Source of the DNA: Allacma fusca
Taxonomy: Eukaryota; Arthropoda; Collembola; Symphypleona; Sminthuridae
DNA length: 64,000 nucleotides
Assembly: GCA_947179485.1 (NCBI GenBank)
Contig: OX359247.1
Coordinates: 2,509,060 to 2,573,059, forward strand
Direction of reading: 5' to 3'
Under the pieces are notes generated by a model, which was given only the letters and a program-made list of their open reading frames with translations, made no database searches and was not told the origin of the DNA. The position numbers and the translations under genes were made by a program. This document shows, piece by piece, positions 11,831 to 23,542 of this stretch (its first letter is position 1; every line of letters begins with the position of its first letter).

Positions 11831-12463
11831 TGAACAACAGTGGACCCTACCGAGAATAACGAATCTGTAAATGAACAACATCGTGCGTATCGTAATGAGC
11901 ATAATGAAGTCGTAAATTATCAACAACGTACCTATTATGTTCGTAGGATCCTTAGAGAGTGGTAGTAGCTGTCAATGGCTCTCTTATCTCTCCAACCTAC
12001 AGTTCGGGGCGATATAACATTCGTTAGTTCCAAAACCCTTTGGCCCTCTATGGGCAGTGACTGCTGACTTCCGAGTTGAGTACAAGACCTGTGCCGCAGG
12101 ATCCTCACTAACCCGAGATCAAAGAGGTAAATCCGGAGTCGGGAACTGCACAGTGTAAGGTTTTATACTAACTACATACCATTTGTGCAGTGTGCCACGG
12201 ATGTATGTGAATTGAGCGTGTACCACCCATCCGGGGACGCAAACGTGCATGCAGGTTGCGGCATACCTATGCAAAGTAGTTGCCTTCCTTTTCTGACTCC
12301 GGATAGGGCTGGCATGTAAGCGCGTACAGATCCGCATAAATCTGCCTCTACCGTTCTTGGAACATTGAACCGGGTGTAAATACCTTACGTTGGAACTCAT
12401 ATGGTTCGGTAATCTCAAGAATTAGGAATGCTGGTGACAGATAATGGGACGTATATATACGAC

Positions 12464-13387
12464 TAGGGTTTGTCGATTTTTAAATGTCATGGCATAAATG
12501 GCAAATTAGGCAGGCATGTTTGGCAGGCATTTAGGGCATTTATTCACACGGGCACAAAATGATTTTTTATGCCATACTGGCATAATTGGCATTCCATATA
12601 TTTTGCCTTAACAAAATTCTCATTAATTAGCGATGCTCATGTAACGCTCTATTTCCGCCATCATTGATGCTTGTTCCGACCGTGCCTAATTTTAAAATAT
12701 GTAAACTTGCAAAGTACCGATTTCTCAATGCACGTCATAATGTATATCATTGTATATTGAACTTTGTGTGAGCATGCACTTGTTTGTATTATTTTATTTT
12801 TCTGTGGCATGTTGCCATCTTATCTTACTGTCAGTTATATGGTACCCAAAACGAGGGGACGACTGGAAAATAAAATCTGGTTACACTGGACCGTCATTTC
12901 GGGTTCAAGTTCTGGAACATGTACTGTAAAATGTAATTTTTACAGTAACGTTCAAAGAAAGCATACAAATAAATACACAATGCATACATTCACATGCAAG
13001 CAAGTGTATATTATCATCCACTTCATCAGTGAATATTAAAAACAATTCCGTAAAGATTTTGGAAATTAAAAACTACAAGATTTGGAAGCGTTTGTACAAT
13101 TCAGCGATGAAAATGAAACCGACGAAATCGTATTCATTGTTGTTGAATCTGCTTAACAGGTTTGATTTCTTCATGGCACAATACTGAAGCTCAACATAAC
13201 ATGCCCTTTAATAGTAAATTATTTTACCCGTAAGTTTTGCCGTTTTTGCGTATCATTTTTTGCCGTTTTGCCCGGCATTTATTTTTAAAGGCAAAGTGAA
13301 GGCATGAATTGCTATTTTTGCCTTGCTGCTGGCAAAAAATACCGGGCAGGCAAAATACCTAAGGCATTTAAACATCGACAAACCCTA
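12464..13387. mobile_element. Non-autonomous hAT-like element F (GGCA arms)
   Basis: Ends TAGGGTTTGTCGA and TCGACAAACCCTA form a perfect 13-bp inverted repeat. The flanking 8-mers are TATACGAC (12456-12463) and TACACGAC (13388-13395), one mismatch apart. Arms at 12480-12600 and 13230-13375 are rich in GGCA/GGCATTT, again mostly the same strand on both sides. Motif and end sequence resemble element E. No transposase ORF. Confidence 0.85.
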
Positions 13388-13820
13388 TACACGACACCAT
13401 AAGATTACCAGCAAACCCGAATTCTTTGCATAGGTTATGCAAGTGCAGCTCCGACCTTCAAGAGGAGCTGTAACATAAGGTATATCGGAAATTACGCAAA
13501 TCCAAGCATGCCACACAATGTAAATGTGACCATGCAATATACAAATCCGTGTATTAGCATAGCCACGCCCGTTAGCAATGCAAGTAAGTGGGCGAGTGCA
13601 ATAAGCCTTATGGCTTGAGCGCCTCCTAAGGAAATCCACAATGGATAGACGTGGGTCCCATCAAATACATACATACATGTTTAAAAACAAAAATCGCAGT
13701 GATCAACGTAGGAAACGTCGAACAGACAACAAAATTTTAGCAAATGAACAGCAGAGACCTGTTCGAGCTGCAAGAAGGCAGCGTGAGGCTTAAACACAGT
13801 TTAATGGTCTCAGCAAGAAT

Positions 13821-15370
13821 GTGGACAAAAGTTTAAATGCTGACCATTATTGTGGGTCTATGAATAAAGAATGTTTAGATTGTAAAGCTTTGCATTTTGA
13901 AATGAAAGGTAAACGCTCTGGTACAAATAAAACCCCGAGACTAAGTTTCTTGAATTGCTGCCGACATGGTAAATTTGATACCTTAAATCCATTAATGATG
14001 CAGCTAGAATTACGTTATAGTCTGTTTAATAATAATGAGTTTATGAAAACATTTCGATCTTATAACAGTTCTATAGCTATAGCCTCGTGTGAAGGGAAAA
14101 TTGACCATATATCTGGTGGCCCACATGTTTTGCGCCTGCATTGTCAATTATACCATTGTTGCGGTCCACTGCATCGTAATGAATGTAATCCCCCAAAGTA
14201 TGCGCAACTTTATATTTATGACAGTGAAGAAGCAGCGTCCTGCAGAAAGTTGGTACTAACAAGGAGTGTGAGATGTATTTTACGGTTACTTCATGAATTT
14301 ATGGAAGCCAATAATAAATTGGTCGAGTGTTACAAGATGCTGAGAGAAGTTGCGGATGAAATGATATCCTCAGGAATGGATACTAAAAATTTATTAATGT
14401 CAAATTCAACCCATAATCATTATGATCCAAGACGATACAATGTGGCTAAGACAAATGAAATTGCTATGGTATTTACAAATGATGAAGGCGAGCCACCATT
14501 TGAGAGATATTAGAGTTTACTTACGAGGAGGAAAAATGATTCGTCATATTAATTTACTAAATGAGTTTCTAGATGGCTTGACTCATCCAATTTGTTCCCC
14601 GATGGGCGAAGGCGGGTGGAATTCAAGATTAGCTACAAGTAACACTACAAAAATACTTGAAATGCAAGTATTTCCAGGTTAGAAAAAATCAAGTAAATCA
14701 CTTACTTTGTGGTGGTGAACTTACGCGTCCACTTATGGTTGATTGGTATTGTCGAATGGAAGCAAATAGGCTGAATTACTTACGATGTGATCAAAATAAA
14801 TTAAAATCAGATTCATACTCGGCGTTGCCAGAATACGTTAATAACAGAGCTGATAGAACTGGTAAAAGCGTGGGCCGCACCGTAATATATCACTCAAGTT
14901 ATATTGGAAGTCCCAGAAATATGCAGCAACGATACCAAGATGCTATGGCTATTGTTAGGAAATTTGGTAAACCAGATTTATTTATAACAATCACAATTAA
15001 TCCAAAATGAAAAGAAGCAACTTAAAATCTATACACAGGCCAGTATCCATAAGACAGCCGATCAAGTCATGATTGCTGGGGTTTTTAATTTGAAATTAAG
15101 AAAATTATCGAAGATATTACCATGCGTCAAATATTTGGCAAATGCAAAGGTTTGGTTTATGTGATAGAATTTCAGAAGCGGGGCTTACTACATATTTTAT
15201 GGATTGGTGCAGATTTAGATCTCAAAGACCCATCCGTGGTCGATGAAATTGTTTCCGCTGAAATTCCATCTAAAGAATTACAGGCTAAACTTTTCGAAGC
15301 TGTAACTACTTATATGTTGCACGGTCCTGGAAAGTGTATGAAAATCCCAATCCCACTCCGTCCGGAATAA
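13821..15370 (+). pseudogene. Helitron Rep N-terminal region, frameshifted
   Basis: Three or more frames together cover a Helitron-like N domain: 13821-14513 (CRHGKF and the CGPLHRNE region), about 14490-14690 (INLLNEFLDGL), 14657-15010 (SYIGSPRNMQQRYQDAMAIV, then KPDLFITITINPK, the usual Rep motif 1), and 15122-15370 (VYVIEFQKRGL, which normally leads into the HUH metal-binding motif). At the HUH site, where families have H-x-H, this copy reads LLHILW, so the second His is lost. Frameshifts near 14513, 14680 and 15010 make it a pseudogene. Rep proteins nick and join single-stranded DNA during rolling-circle-like transposition. Confidence 0.75.
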
Positions 15371-15955
15371 TGTTTTTGTCAGTCCGTCCTGTGAGCTGCT
15401 CGGGATGTCCCTAACATTACGTTACAGAAATTTTCGAAATACCCGTTATGTGGGCCCAGAAACGGGTCCAGTTACAGTATTCGTGTACCCTTGAGGAGTA
15501 TTACATTCTACTATCAATACAAATTTTTTACGATAATATTCTTGCATACTTGACCTAATATTTTTTACTTCCATGGGCGTAATTTTTCACTGTCCTGGCT
15601 TTATTGCCTTGGCTGCTTTTTCGAGGCATTTTGGGTTAGCGGGATGAAATTAAGCCAGAAAATGTGTCAATATCGGTATATAGAAAGAATTAAAAGATGC
15701 CAATAATAAATGGAAAAAAATTGAAATGGTTGCGAATCTTTCTCCAATAATATCATTATTCAGAATGTTTGACGTCCAAAAAATTAACCTGAGGTGAATT
15801 ATTTGCAAGCTAATTTTTCAACGTTGAAACTAAAACTTTAAACTAGAAGAAAAAGATCTTCAATATCAACACGTTTAATACCATAATATATTTAAGATAC
15901 AATATTTAAAATGTGGTTGCAATCCACAAATGTGTATTTAAGTTCCCAAACCCTT
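15371..15955. other. Unassigned stretch between Helitron remnant and MITE
   Basis: No gene or repeat structure that I can support; AT-rich. Confidence 0.3.
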
Positions 15956-15959
15956 GGGG

Positions 15960-16316
15960 AGCGTGCACAAATTACGTCACCCACAGGGTGGGTAGGTAGT
16001 TGAAGTAATTGGTGACCATTGATGACATTGTAGTGGGGTTCACATCAGCAAAGATGACGCCACCAAAATTTTCCGCCGTTTTTGAAGGTCCCTTACATTT
16101 TTCGCTTGTATTATGATGACGCGAACATAAAAGGATAAATTCATTCCTGAATTCAAAGCGCAGAACCAAACGATTCTATTACACAGCAAAATTGTGTCTA
16201 TAGTGACATCATCTCTGTACAGGGTAGGTGGATTCAGCAATATATGACACATGGTGATGATTGGGTGGGAGGGTCTGAAATATCGTCCTTTTTGGGTGAC
16301 GTAATTTGTGTATGCT
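15960..16316. mobile_element. Small TIR element, about 357 bp, with probable 9-bp duplication
   Basis: A 23-bp inverted repeat with two mismatches (left AGCGTGCACAAATTACGTCA, right the complement with AGCATACACAAATTACG). The flanks CCCTTGGGG (15951-15959) and CCCTTGTGG (16317-16325) match at 8 of 9 positions. A 9-bp duplication would fit Mutator-like elements, but the flanks also extend the inverted repeat, so the superfamily is uncertain. There is no ORF of note. Confidence 0.65.
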
Positions 16317-17102
16317 CCCTTGTGGCCCCCACAAATAGCATTGTTTTAGTGAGTTTTGTGAAGTTATTTGTTTTTTATTCTGCTACTGCTCTACTACTAT
16401 GAGCAATCGATCCATTTGTCAATAATTTTCTGAATTGGGAAAAAGGAGTCTAATTTTTTCAGGTGAAAAAGCATGCAGCTCACATTTTTACTTCTAGGGT
16501 ATCCCTGAAAAAAATTGATTCAGAAAGTCATATACGGTTACGGTACTTGTGTAGATTAAACAGTAATGCCTTTATAAAATGGGCTAGCACATCCACTGGC
16601 TTCTTTTCAGTGCTCGGCACGGGTATGGGTAATACTCGGGTAAACGGGTACGGGTACGGGTATGGGTACTACCCGGGTACCGATTTTGTGTACCCGATCA
16701 ATTTCGGGTACTACCCGGGTACACTTTGGTCGGCTGAAAATTTCGGGTACGGATACGGGTATGGGTACGGGTACAAGGATGTCAAAATGAGTGCATACCC
16801 ACCGGGTACGGGTATAATGGGGTCATTTACTCGTACCCACGACTATTGTACCCGAGTATTTGGATACGTTGAGAATTGAGACATTGTGATGAATTTTATA
16901 CCATCATACCCGTAAGTTGGAAACTTCTGTCTGTATTTGTAGTGTTTCTGAATACATATAGCTTTACATATAGTGTTAATACTCTTTTAACCTTAAAACA
17001 TACAGTAAATGTATTTTAAACTGTAGCTAAAATGTATGCTTTTAGGGAAACAGGTTTTAGGAAGTATAAATAAATAAACACAAACGAGGAATACTAACAA
17101 AA

Positions 17103-18912
17103 TTGTTTAGGCGTATATTGCTTTATTACTGTCATAATTTCAATAATTACTTTAGTTTTCTTATTTTTGTCATCCACCATTATGTACTCCCTATGGAAAG
17201 GTATGAAAGGACACGATTTCCATATTTTGCCTTGTAACTTCTTTCCTACCATAATATCGTAGAGTTTTTATGTTACCATCGGGTAGCCTGGAGTAAGTAG
17301 ATGCTGTTAGAGTGTACTTTGGTTAAGTTCACTCAAATGGGTCAAAAGTTATGATAACTTAAGGTCAGGTCCATTATGTGCATATCATGTAACTTACTTG
17401 TCAGCATGAAGTGTGGCAGGTAGTATGTATTACAATGTCTTCTTATGTGAATGCCGTCCTTCCACTGTACCCACTACAATCATTTGCTTATCTTGTGTTG
17501 CTCAAGTTCCAGGCTAGAATTTCTACCTGTGAAATGGGCTATCTTATGTAATGTATAAATATGACTACTCTCCCAAAAATCTGTGTCACTTGGAACCCAG
17601 CAGTCTGTTATACCCAACACGGACAGCACGAAATCTGTGCTGACTTGCATATGTTTGACATAGAAATGCTGTGCGTTCGTACGTACACTGACATAAGTGG
17701 GAGGTGGCTTGCACACGTTCTCACATAGATATGTGAGCCTTGTGTCAGCACAAGTCATGACATATGCAAGTTACTAAATGTTGTGCGGGAAAAACTTGAC
17801 AAAGTAATTATGTATATTATCTGCTGGAACCTTCTTCATTCAAACTCCAGGCCCGCTAAAAATAACCATGGTTTTACCCACATATTTCTTCTTCATTTCA
17901 TTGGCTGCACTATTTATATGTCAATGCTGTGCATTTATGTTTGCATATGCATGTTTACCACATTTATGTCAACACAGAAGTTGCTGTCCGTGTTGGGTAT
18001 TACTCTGCTTGATTTTGCTCTTGTCAAAATACTTGACTCTGCCTTTATCTTTGTCAACTCATTCTTAAAACCTTTTTATTATTTGCTTTGACTTTTTAAC
18101 TCTTTTAATTGACGTAAATAAACACTAGTTCGCTTATATAGCTCCTTATTGAGTGATTACCTTGCGGAACCGTACTCGAACTCGTACTCGAAATCGAAGC
18201 ATCGAGTATGAACTCCAATCCAAGGTACTCGTACTCGCCACATATACGAGTACTCAGGAAAATACTTGAAATAAGCGACCGAGTTCCAGTTCAGAACCCG
18301 AACTTGTTTCATACTCGCGAGTACGGAACTGTAAATACCGAAATCCCGTACTCGTACTCGTGCCGTGACTCGAGTCTTCATACTCGAGTATTTAATAATA
18401 ACAAGACCACAATTGAACAGTGATTTTTCTCCAGCCATGGGCATTCTCTTAGGATCCAATAAGTCATTTTAATTTAATTTCATATTAGCGCCTTCGTCTC
18501 TTTACTGGAAATTCAAAAGTTTGCAACACTTGTGTGCACGTGTACGCGTACTCGTATATTGAGCATGTGGTACTCGAACTCGAACTCGATAACCCTTATG
18601 AGTATTTTTATTGGACTCGTACTCGTTTGATACTCGTACTCGTAAGTATGTGAAAAATCGTTACCCGTACTCGAAACCCATTTCAAGTATCGAGTATTCA
18701 CAAAAATTTGACCGTACTCGACTCGAACTCGTACTCGTACTCGATACTCGCCGGTATACTCGAACTCGATAAGGAGCTATATTCGCTTAGCTTTTGCAGA
18801 GATCAATTACAGTGTTATCAGCCTTTGCTATTATTATTGTTACCATCTGCCCATAAGCATCCTTACATTCACATTTCACTTAGGCTGCTAGTACCACAAC
18901 CCGTACGTCCGT
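17103..18912. mobile_element. Insertion nested in element A copy 1, type unclear
   Basis: Its presence is inferred by comparing copy 1 with copies 2 and 3 of element A, which are continuous here. ACAAAA flanks both sides (17097-17102, 18913-18918), a possible short duplication. The part at 17590-18005 is a loose inverted repeat about a centre near 17780, sharing the phrase CTGTCCGTGTTGGGTAT. Element B copy 2 is inserted at 18137. I see no coding gene. Confidence 0.55.
18137..18781. mobile_element. Non-autonomous hAT-like element B, copy 2 (TACTCG arms)
   Basis: Ends TATAGCTCCTTA and TAAGGAGCTATA, with an exact 8-bp duplication TTCGCTTA (18129-18136, 18782-18789). Almost the whole element is TACTCG repeats, so the non-repetitive core of copy 1 is mostly missing. 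It is the innermost of three nested elements. Confidence 0.9.
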
Positions 18913-19586
18913 ACAAAAATAGAAGTGGAGAATAGGACTCAGCTAAATTTTGTACGTGTGGTAATATTTTGATTAATCTGAAAGTATGTAAGTTAATTTC
19001 ATCTCTAACTAAAAACGCTTTTTGTTTTTCTAATCTTCAATGAAAATATACAATATCAAATACCGTTCTAGCTAGTCAAAATTACACACTAAGCTGGCAT
19101 ACATTATTATACATAGCGTACTATGTACATGTACTACATTTAGAGAAATCTTTATATAAAGTACCCGAGTACGAGTACGGGTACGACACTGAGATACCCG
19201 CGTATGGGTACAATTTTCGAGTATTTTGAGTGTACGGGTACAATGCGGGTACAGGTACAAGGTTTAAGATTACATTGAGGGTACGGGTATGAAATATTTG
19301 TACCCGGATACTCGGGTATGGGTACGGGTATAGATACCAGATATTGCAATACCCACACTTCGGGTACGGATACGGGTACAGGTACCGATTTTTCGTACCC
19401 GTGCCGAGCACTGCTTCTTTTCAATCATAGAGCGTAGCTGAAGATACCGCAACGTGTTAATGATAAAGTACCTATTAAGTAAATGAAGGAGGAAAATATT
19501 TTGTGGTCCTTGGCCGATGAGAAAAATAATTCAAAGTCTCTGGCCGATCTTTTGACGTTCATTGGGATGTTGACTATACCCGTATG

Positions 19587-20880
19587 CAGTGCTGCGATCG
19601 GGTCAAGTAATTTCAAAACTTGACCATGAACTTGACTTGACCACGAAACTTCAAGTAATTTTTAAGACGCAGTCTGAACTTGATAACTCGCGTTCGTATA
19701 ATTACTTGACTTGTCAAGTTCAAGTAATCAAGTAACTTTTGTAAGGCCCGAACTTGATCAAGTAGTTAAAGTTCCAAACTTGACTTGAACTTGACTTGAC
19801 CATGACTTGAACGCGACTTGAACTTGATAATTCAAGTTATGTATCACAAAAAATAAAACATGGGCACAATAACTTGTCGAACTTGTATCGGCAAATTATT
19901 TTCTTCAGACTGAAAACAAAAGCGCATTCAGGAAACAATTTTACTACTATTTTTAATTTAAAACCATTCGAGGATATCTTTGAGCGTATACTGAATACAG
20001 TAAAAGTCCGATATAATTGACTACAATTTATAAAGGAATTTTCTTTATAAAAAACGTTTAAAGCATTGTGTAAATGAAAGTTGGGGTCAAACAAATGCAT
20101 CCCTGATATTGATACATTCCTTATAAGCTGATCCCTTATAACGGACTTTCACTGTGTATCTGACGAGTTTTACATGGTGTCAAGGTTTATTTAATGTTCA
20201 TACATACATATACCTATTTGAGTATTACCAGTACTATTAATTTAATGTTTCATAAGTTAGTATTTACTTATTTATTAAACGCTTTTTGTAAAGGGCCACC
20301 CAAGCTCATTTTATATTGGAATTTGTTTACACAAATGAAACTAATAATTCTAAGCAACAATATAAATTATCAAGATAATTCTTTCATTTCATGGAGAGGT
20401 TGCTGCAACAAATAACAATGAGCAATGTATTTTAAACAAGACCTTCATAACACGGACTGATTTTGAATTGTGTCCTTTGACTTATGACATGTGAAACATG
20501 AAACGCGACATGAAATTGGATTCAGGTTTTGAAATTGCTTCCGTCCTTTATGGCATGCGCAATCTAAAATTACTTGAACTTGACCATGAAATCTCAAGTT
20601 CATGGTCAAGTTTTTTCCTTCCATTACTTGACCCTGAACTTGACTTGAGGTTCAAGTAAAATTCCCTTACTTGTACTTGAACCTGACTTGTCTTAAAATG
20701 TCATGGTCAAGCCGAGTACGTACTTGATCTTGACCCGAAAGATTCAAGTAAAAAAATTGTCCTACTTGAACTTGACCCGAACTTGAACTTGACTTGAAAA
20801 CTCAAGTATTACTTGAACTTGACCCGAACTTGAACTTGACTTGAAAACTCAAGTATTACTTGAACTTGTCCGCAGCACTG
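19587..20880. mobile_element. Non-autonomous hAT-like element C (ACTTGA arms)
   Basis: A perfect 10-bp inverted repeat (CAGTGCTGCG) and exact 8-bp duplication CCCGTATG (19579-19586, 20881-20888). The arms at 19600-19835 and 20570-20870 are arrays of AACTTGAC/TTGAACTTGA. A 55-bp segment near the right end is tandemly duplicated (about 20763-20865). The middle is AT-rich with no coding capacity. Confidence 0.9.
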
Positions 20881-20888
20881 CCCGTATG

Positions 20889-22513
20889 GCAGGCATTGTG
20901 GCTCTGCCATGTAGTGTCCGAGAAAAATCCCGAGTGATTTGCGCTTAGTCTGACAAAAAAGTTTCCGTTTCGTGTACATTTCACAGATACGGTCAACTGC
21001 TACAAGTATTTGTTCCAGGGGTTTATTTTGCATGTAAGCAGTACATCACCTGAAATGTTGAAATAATATGATGGGAAGATTACTGGAAAGATTCCATCTT
21101 TGTATCTCTACTCGGATTCAGATATTCAATCTCGAAGTCAGTTCAAGGTCATGTAGGACACTGGGAAGGAGCTGGTCAACTTTTTTCAACGCAATTATTT
21201 AGCTCACATACTAGGGCTTCAGAAATTAATGTATTTTCATTTTTACTTTTGTTCACCTAGGCACGACTTCATTATACATCTCTGCAAAGGTTTTTTTGAC
21301 AAATTCCACGGGTGAGGGTATTTTGAAACCGTAAAGGTGTCCAGGAAACTAGCCAGTTTGCACAGACGTTGAGAGATACCTTAAAATTTCTCTTCAGAAG
21401 TTACATTGTACAAAACGGAACCTGCAGCAATAATACCTGGGGTATTTAATGTTTCTGATCTATTTGAAACGGCAGGACGGAGTTCAGCTCTGTGACGAAT
21501 CCATTTTGATATCCTTTCAGCTCTTTTGTATGAACTATGATGTGTAAAAAACTCAGCATAGACCGACTCTGTAGCAACCAATTGACACCAAAAAATTCGA
21601 ACTTAAAATTAATCTTCAAATCGTTTAATCGTTACCCTCATTGAGGGGTGATATAAATGTCATTAAAACCCAATTAAACGTATACTCCTGGACTTCCTCT
21701 GCCAATGAATCCTCCTATAGTATGTATATTATTGGGAAAAATAATTATTAAAATATATTATATATTTATTATAATAATTTATTATAATATTATTTATATT
21801 TATTTATATTTTATTGTATATATATTAAATTTTATTGTTACCGTAGTAAAAATAGTAAGAGTACAACAATAAACACAGACACAAATCACTTAAACGCGGT
21901 TCCCGTGTTTGAGTTATTTTCGCTGTAATGCATGGTGCAGTTTTGGTCACTTTTATTTCATGAAAACGCGATAATGTCTGGGAAATATAATTAATGTTTT
22001 AGAAATATCAAAATAAAAATACCCTGAAGATATTTTAAAATAACCCACGTCAATAAAAATTGCAGTTACAGCTACATACAATGGTTATAGAAGTGTCAAG
22101 CTTCTGGATTATTTCAGGATTTCAGAAATTCCAATTTGATTGTTTCAGGCCGTTTATATATGTCAATATATTTTGGCGCTAGTTTTTAGGAAATTTTATT
22201 AGCTTTTCAAGGAGGTGTTTGATATCTACCTAGGTTGTGAATTTTGAGCGTGGCTAGTAAAACTACAGTAATCATACAGTATGGTATATGGCTTTTAGCT
22301 AAATGTGAAATGCTAATTTTTTGACTTCCCTATACACTTATTTCTTTATTGTACAACAAACAACATTTAAAAATACATGTCACGTAAGTACAAGGTGCCA
22401 CTTTTAGCAAAATATACAAGGAGTAAAATGTTCTAGGGTAAACTTAATTATTAATTAATACCTATAAGCATATATATCTCGAATTGTTCCGTTCAATCCG
22501 TCAAATATGTTAA
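20889..22513. other. Unassigned AT-rich stretch
   Basis: No supported gene. 21720-21835 is a (TA)-rich run with TTATTATAATATT-type microsatellite. Short open frames on both strands have no recognisable motif. Confidence 0.3.
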
Positions 22514-22896
22514 GGCGCTCAGGCTCAGGTCTGTTCTGTTCTAGGCCAATTGAGTGGCTATTTTGTAAAATATTTTACTGAACCAACTATTTCAAAAAAT
22601 TTGAACACACCCTCAGAATCGTTCCTTTACAAGGATCAGAAAGAATGGAACAATTGGTGGGACAGAAATCAAAACAACAACATCAGCTCAGTTGGGTAAT
22701 TCCAAGCGACTTTTTTTAAAAACCGTCAGTAATTTTAGGTCCCAATGAACTGTTCCGTCCCGTTCTGGTCCGATTGTCCCTAATGATTGAACAGACCGCA
22801 TATGATTCTGGACTAAAAATATATCGGACCATATTGGGGCGAAATATACCAAACATTTTGTTCCTGCACTTGGACTAGACCAGGCTCACCCAGCAC
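22514..22896. mobile_element. Possible small hAT-like element (GTTCYG motifs)
   Basis: Flanked by TATGTTAA (22506-22513) and TATGTTTA (22897-22904). The ends GGCGCTCAGGCTCAGGTC and GTGCTGGGTGAGCCTGGTC (complement) are partially matching inverted repeats. GTTCTG/GTTCCG words are enriched near both ends. Weaker than the other cases. Confidence 0.4.
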
Positions 22897-23542
22897 TATG
22901 TTTAAAAACTCATCCTTCATCCCGTTATGACGTTGTCAGCTTTTTGTGTATCCTGACAAATTTTCTAAACTCGATTTATACGTTCAGAACTATTACAAAA
23001 GGTAAGTTTAGACAAAAGTTCAATGAAGAGGCCATAGATTGTACTATTGATAACGCAACACACAAGAAAATTTCGGAAGGCAAGAGATTCGGTAAATGTA
23101 TCTCGTTTATTGTAACTGCTATCCCGTTCTGTGCAATGCCTTTAGAGACATTTTCTGACAACTGGAGTAAACATATCCGACCAAAATTAGTCTTATCAAA
23201 AGTTGCCCGTGTAAATGTTTGTTTGGCGTATTTCAACTCATTTTCATCTCATGCCCTTATTTTTCTCCCGCTTTTACATCAAACACTTTCCAAAACGTAC
23301 AACTGAGATCTATCCCGAAATCTCACGAAAATGATTTATATTACTCTGTTTAGTCAAATGGTATTTAAATTCTTTTGTCGTAGTTATTAACCCGACACAA
23401 GTTTTTGTGATATTCTAAAAAAATTCTTGAGTAACGATAGAGAAGTTAATGTTATTTTTAAAAGTAACAATATCCGTAGAATCTCGTCTTTTAAAATTTT
23501 CTCCTTTAAAACTTTAAAACTTTGTCCAACCCACCCAAAGCT
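22897..23542. other. Unassigned, 3' flank of zinc-finger gene 1
   Basis: Probably includes the 3' untranslated region of the minus-strand zinc-finger gene. The open frame at 22944-23306 has no recognisable domain. Confidence 0.3.

Larger units (their letters stand above)
10914..15370 (+). mobile_element. Helitron remnant, interrupted and frameshifted
   Basis: Fragments of a Helitron Rep/helicase polyprotein are spread over 4.5 kb. 10914-11100, 11839-11940 and about 13690-13790 resemble the charged Gln/Arg-rich N-terminus seen in such proteins. 13821-15370 matches the Helitron-like N-terminal domain and the start of Rep. No helicase motifs follow, so the copy is truncated. Elements E (11101-11830) and F (12464-13387) lie inside it. 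The flanks of F at 11950-12463 and 13396-13690 are foreign-looking and I cannot place them. Terminal TC and CTRR hairpin ends were not located. Confidence 0.6.
16608..19413. mobile_element. Non-autonomous hAT-like element A, copy 1 (GTACCC arms), split by a nested insertion
   Basis: Ends CAGTGCTCGGCACGGG and its complement, with an exact 8-bp duplication CTTCTTTT (16600-16607, 19414-19421). Relative to copies 2 and 3 it is inverted: its left arm reads GGGTAC on the plus strand. The body follows the other copies up to about 17102 and resumes at about 18913; the two parts add to roughly 1 kb, the normal length. The 1.8 kb between is a later insertion. Confidence 0.9.

Noticed and set aside
12119-12418. 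99-codon minus-strand frame and neighbouring GC-richer DNA as a gene
   Set aside because: No recognisable domain or splice context; probably part of an unidentified repeat around element F.
16463-16879. 138-codon frame with GYGYGYGY runs, like a glycine-tyrosine structural protein
   Set aside because: It is the GTACCC/GGGTAC arm of element A read in one frame; the same happens at 19121-19424, 40249-40568, 51264-51575 and 51918-52166.
17868-18068. Cys-rich, signal-peptide-like 66-codon frame
   Set aside because: It lies inside the nested insertion in a loosely palindromic region; no splice or conserved spacing of Cys, and no independent support.
18157-18459. Open frames rich in Tyr, Ser and Arg in the TACTCG region
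   Set aside because: 6-bp motif arrays keep several frames open; the DNA is element B.
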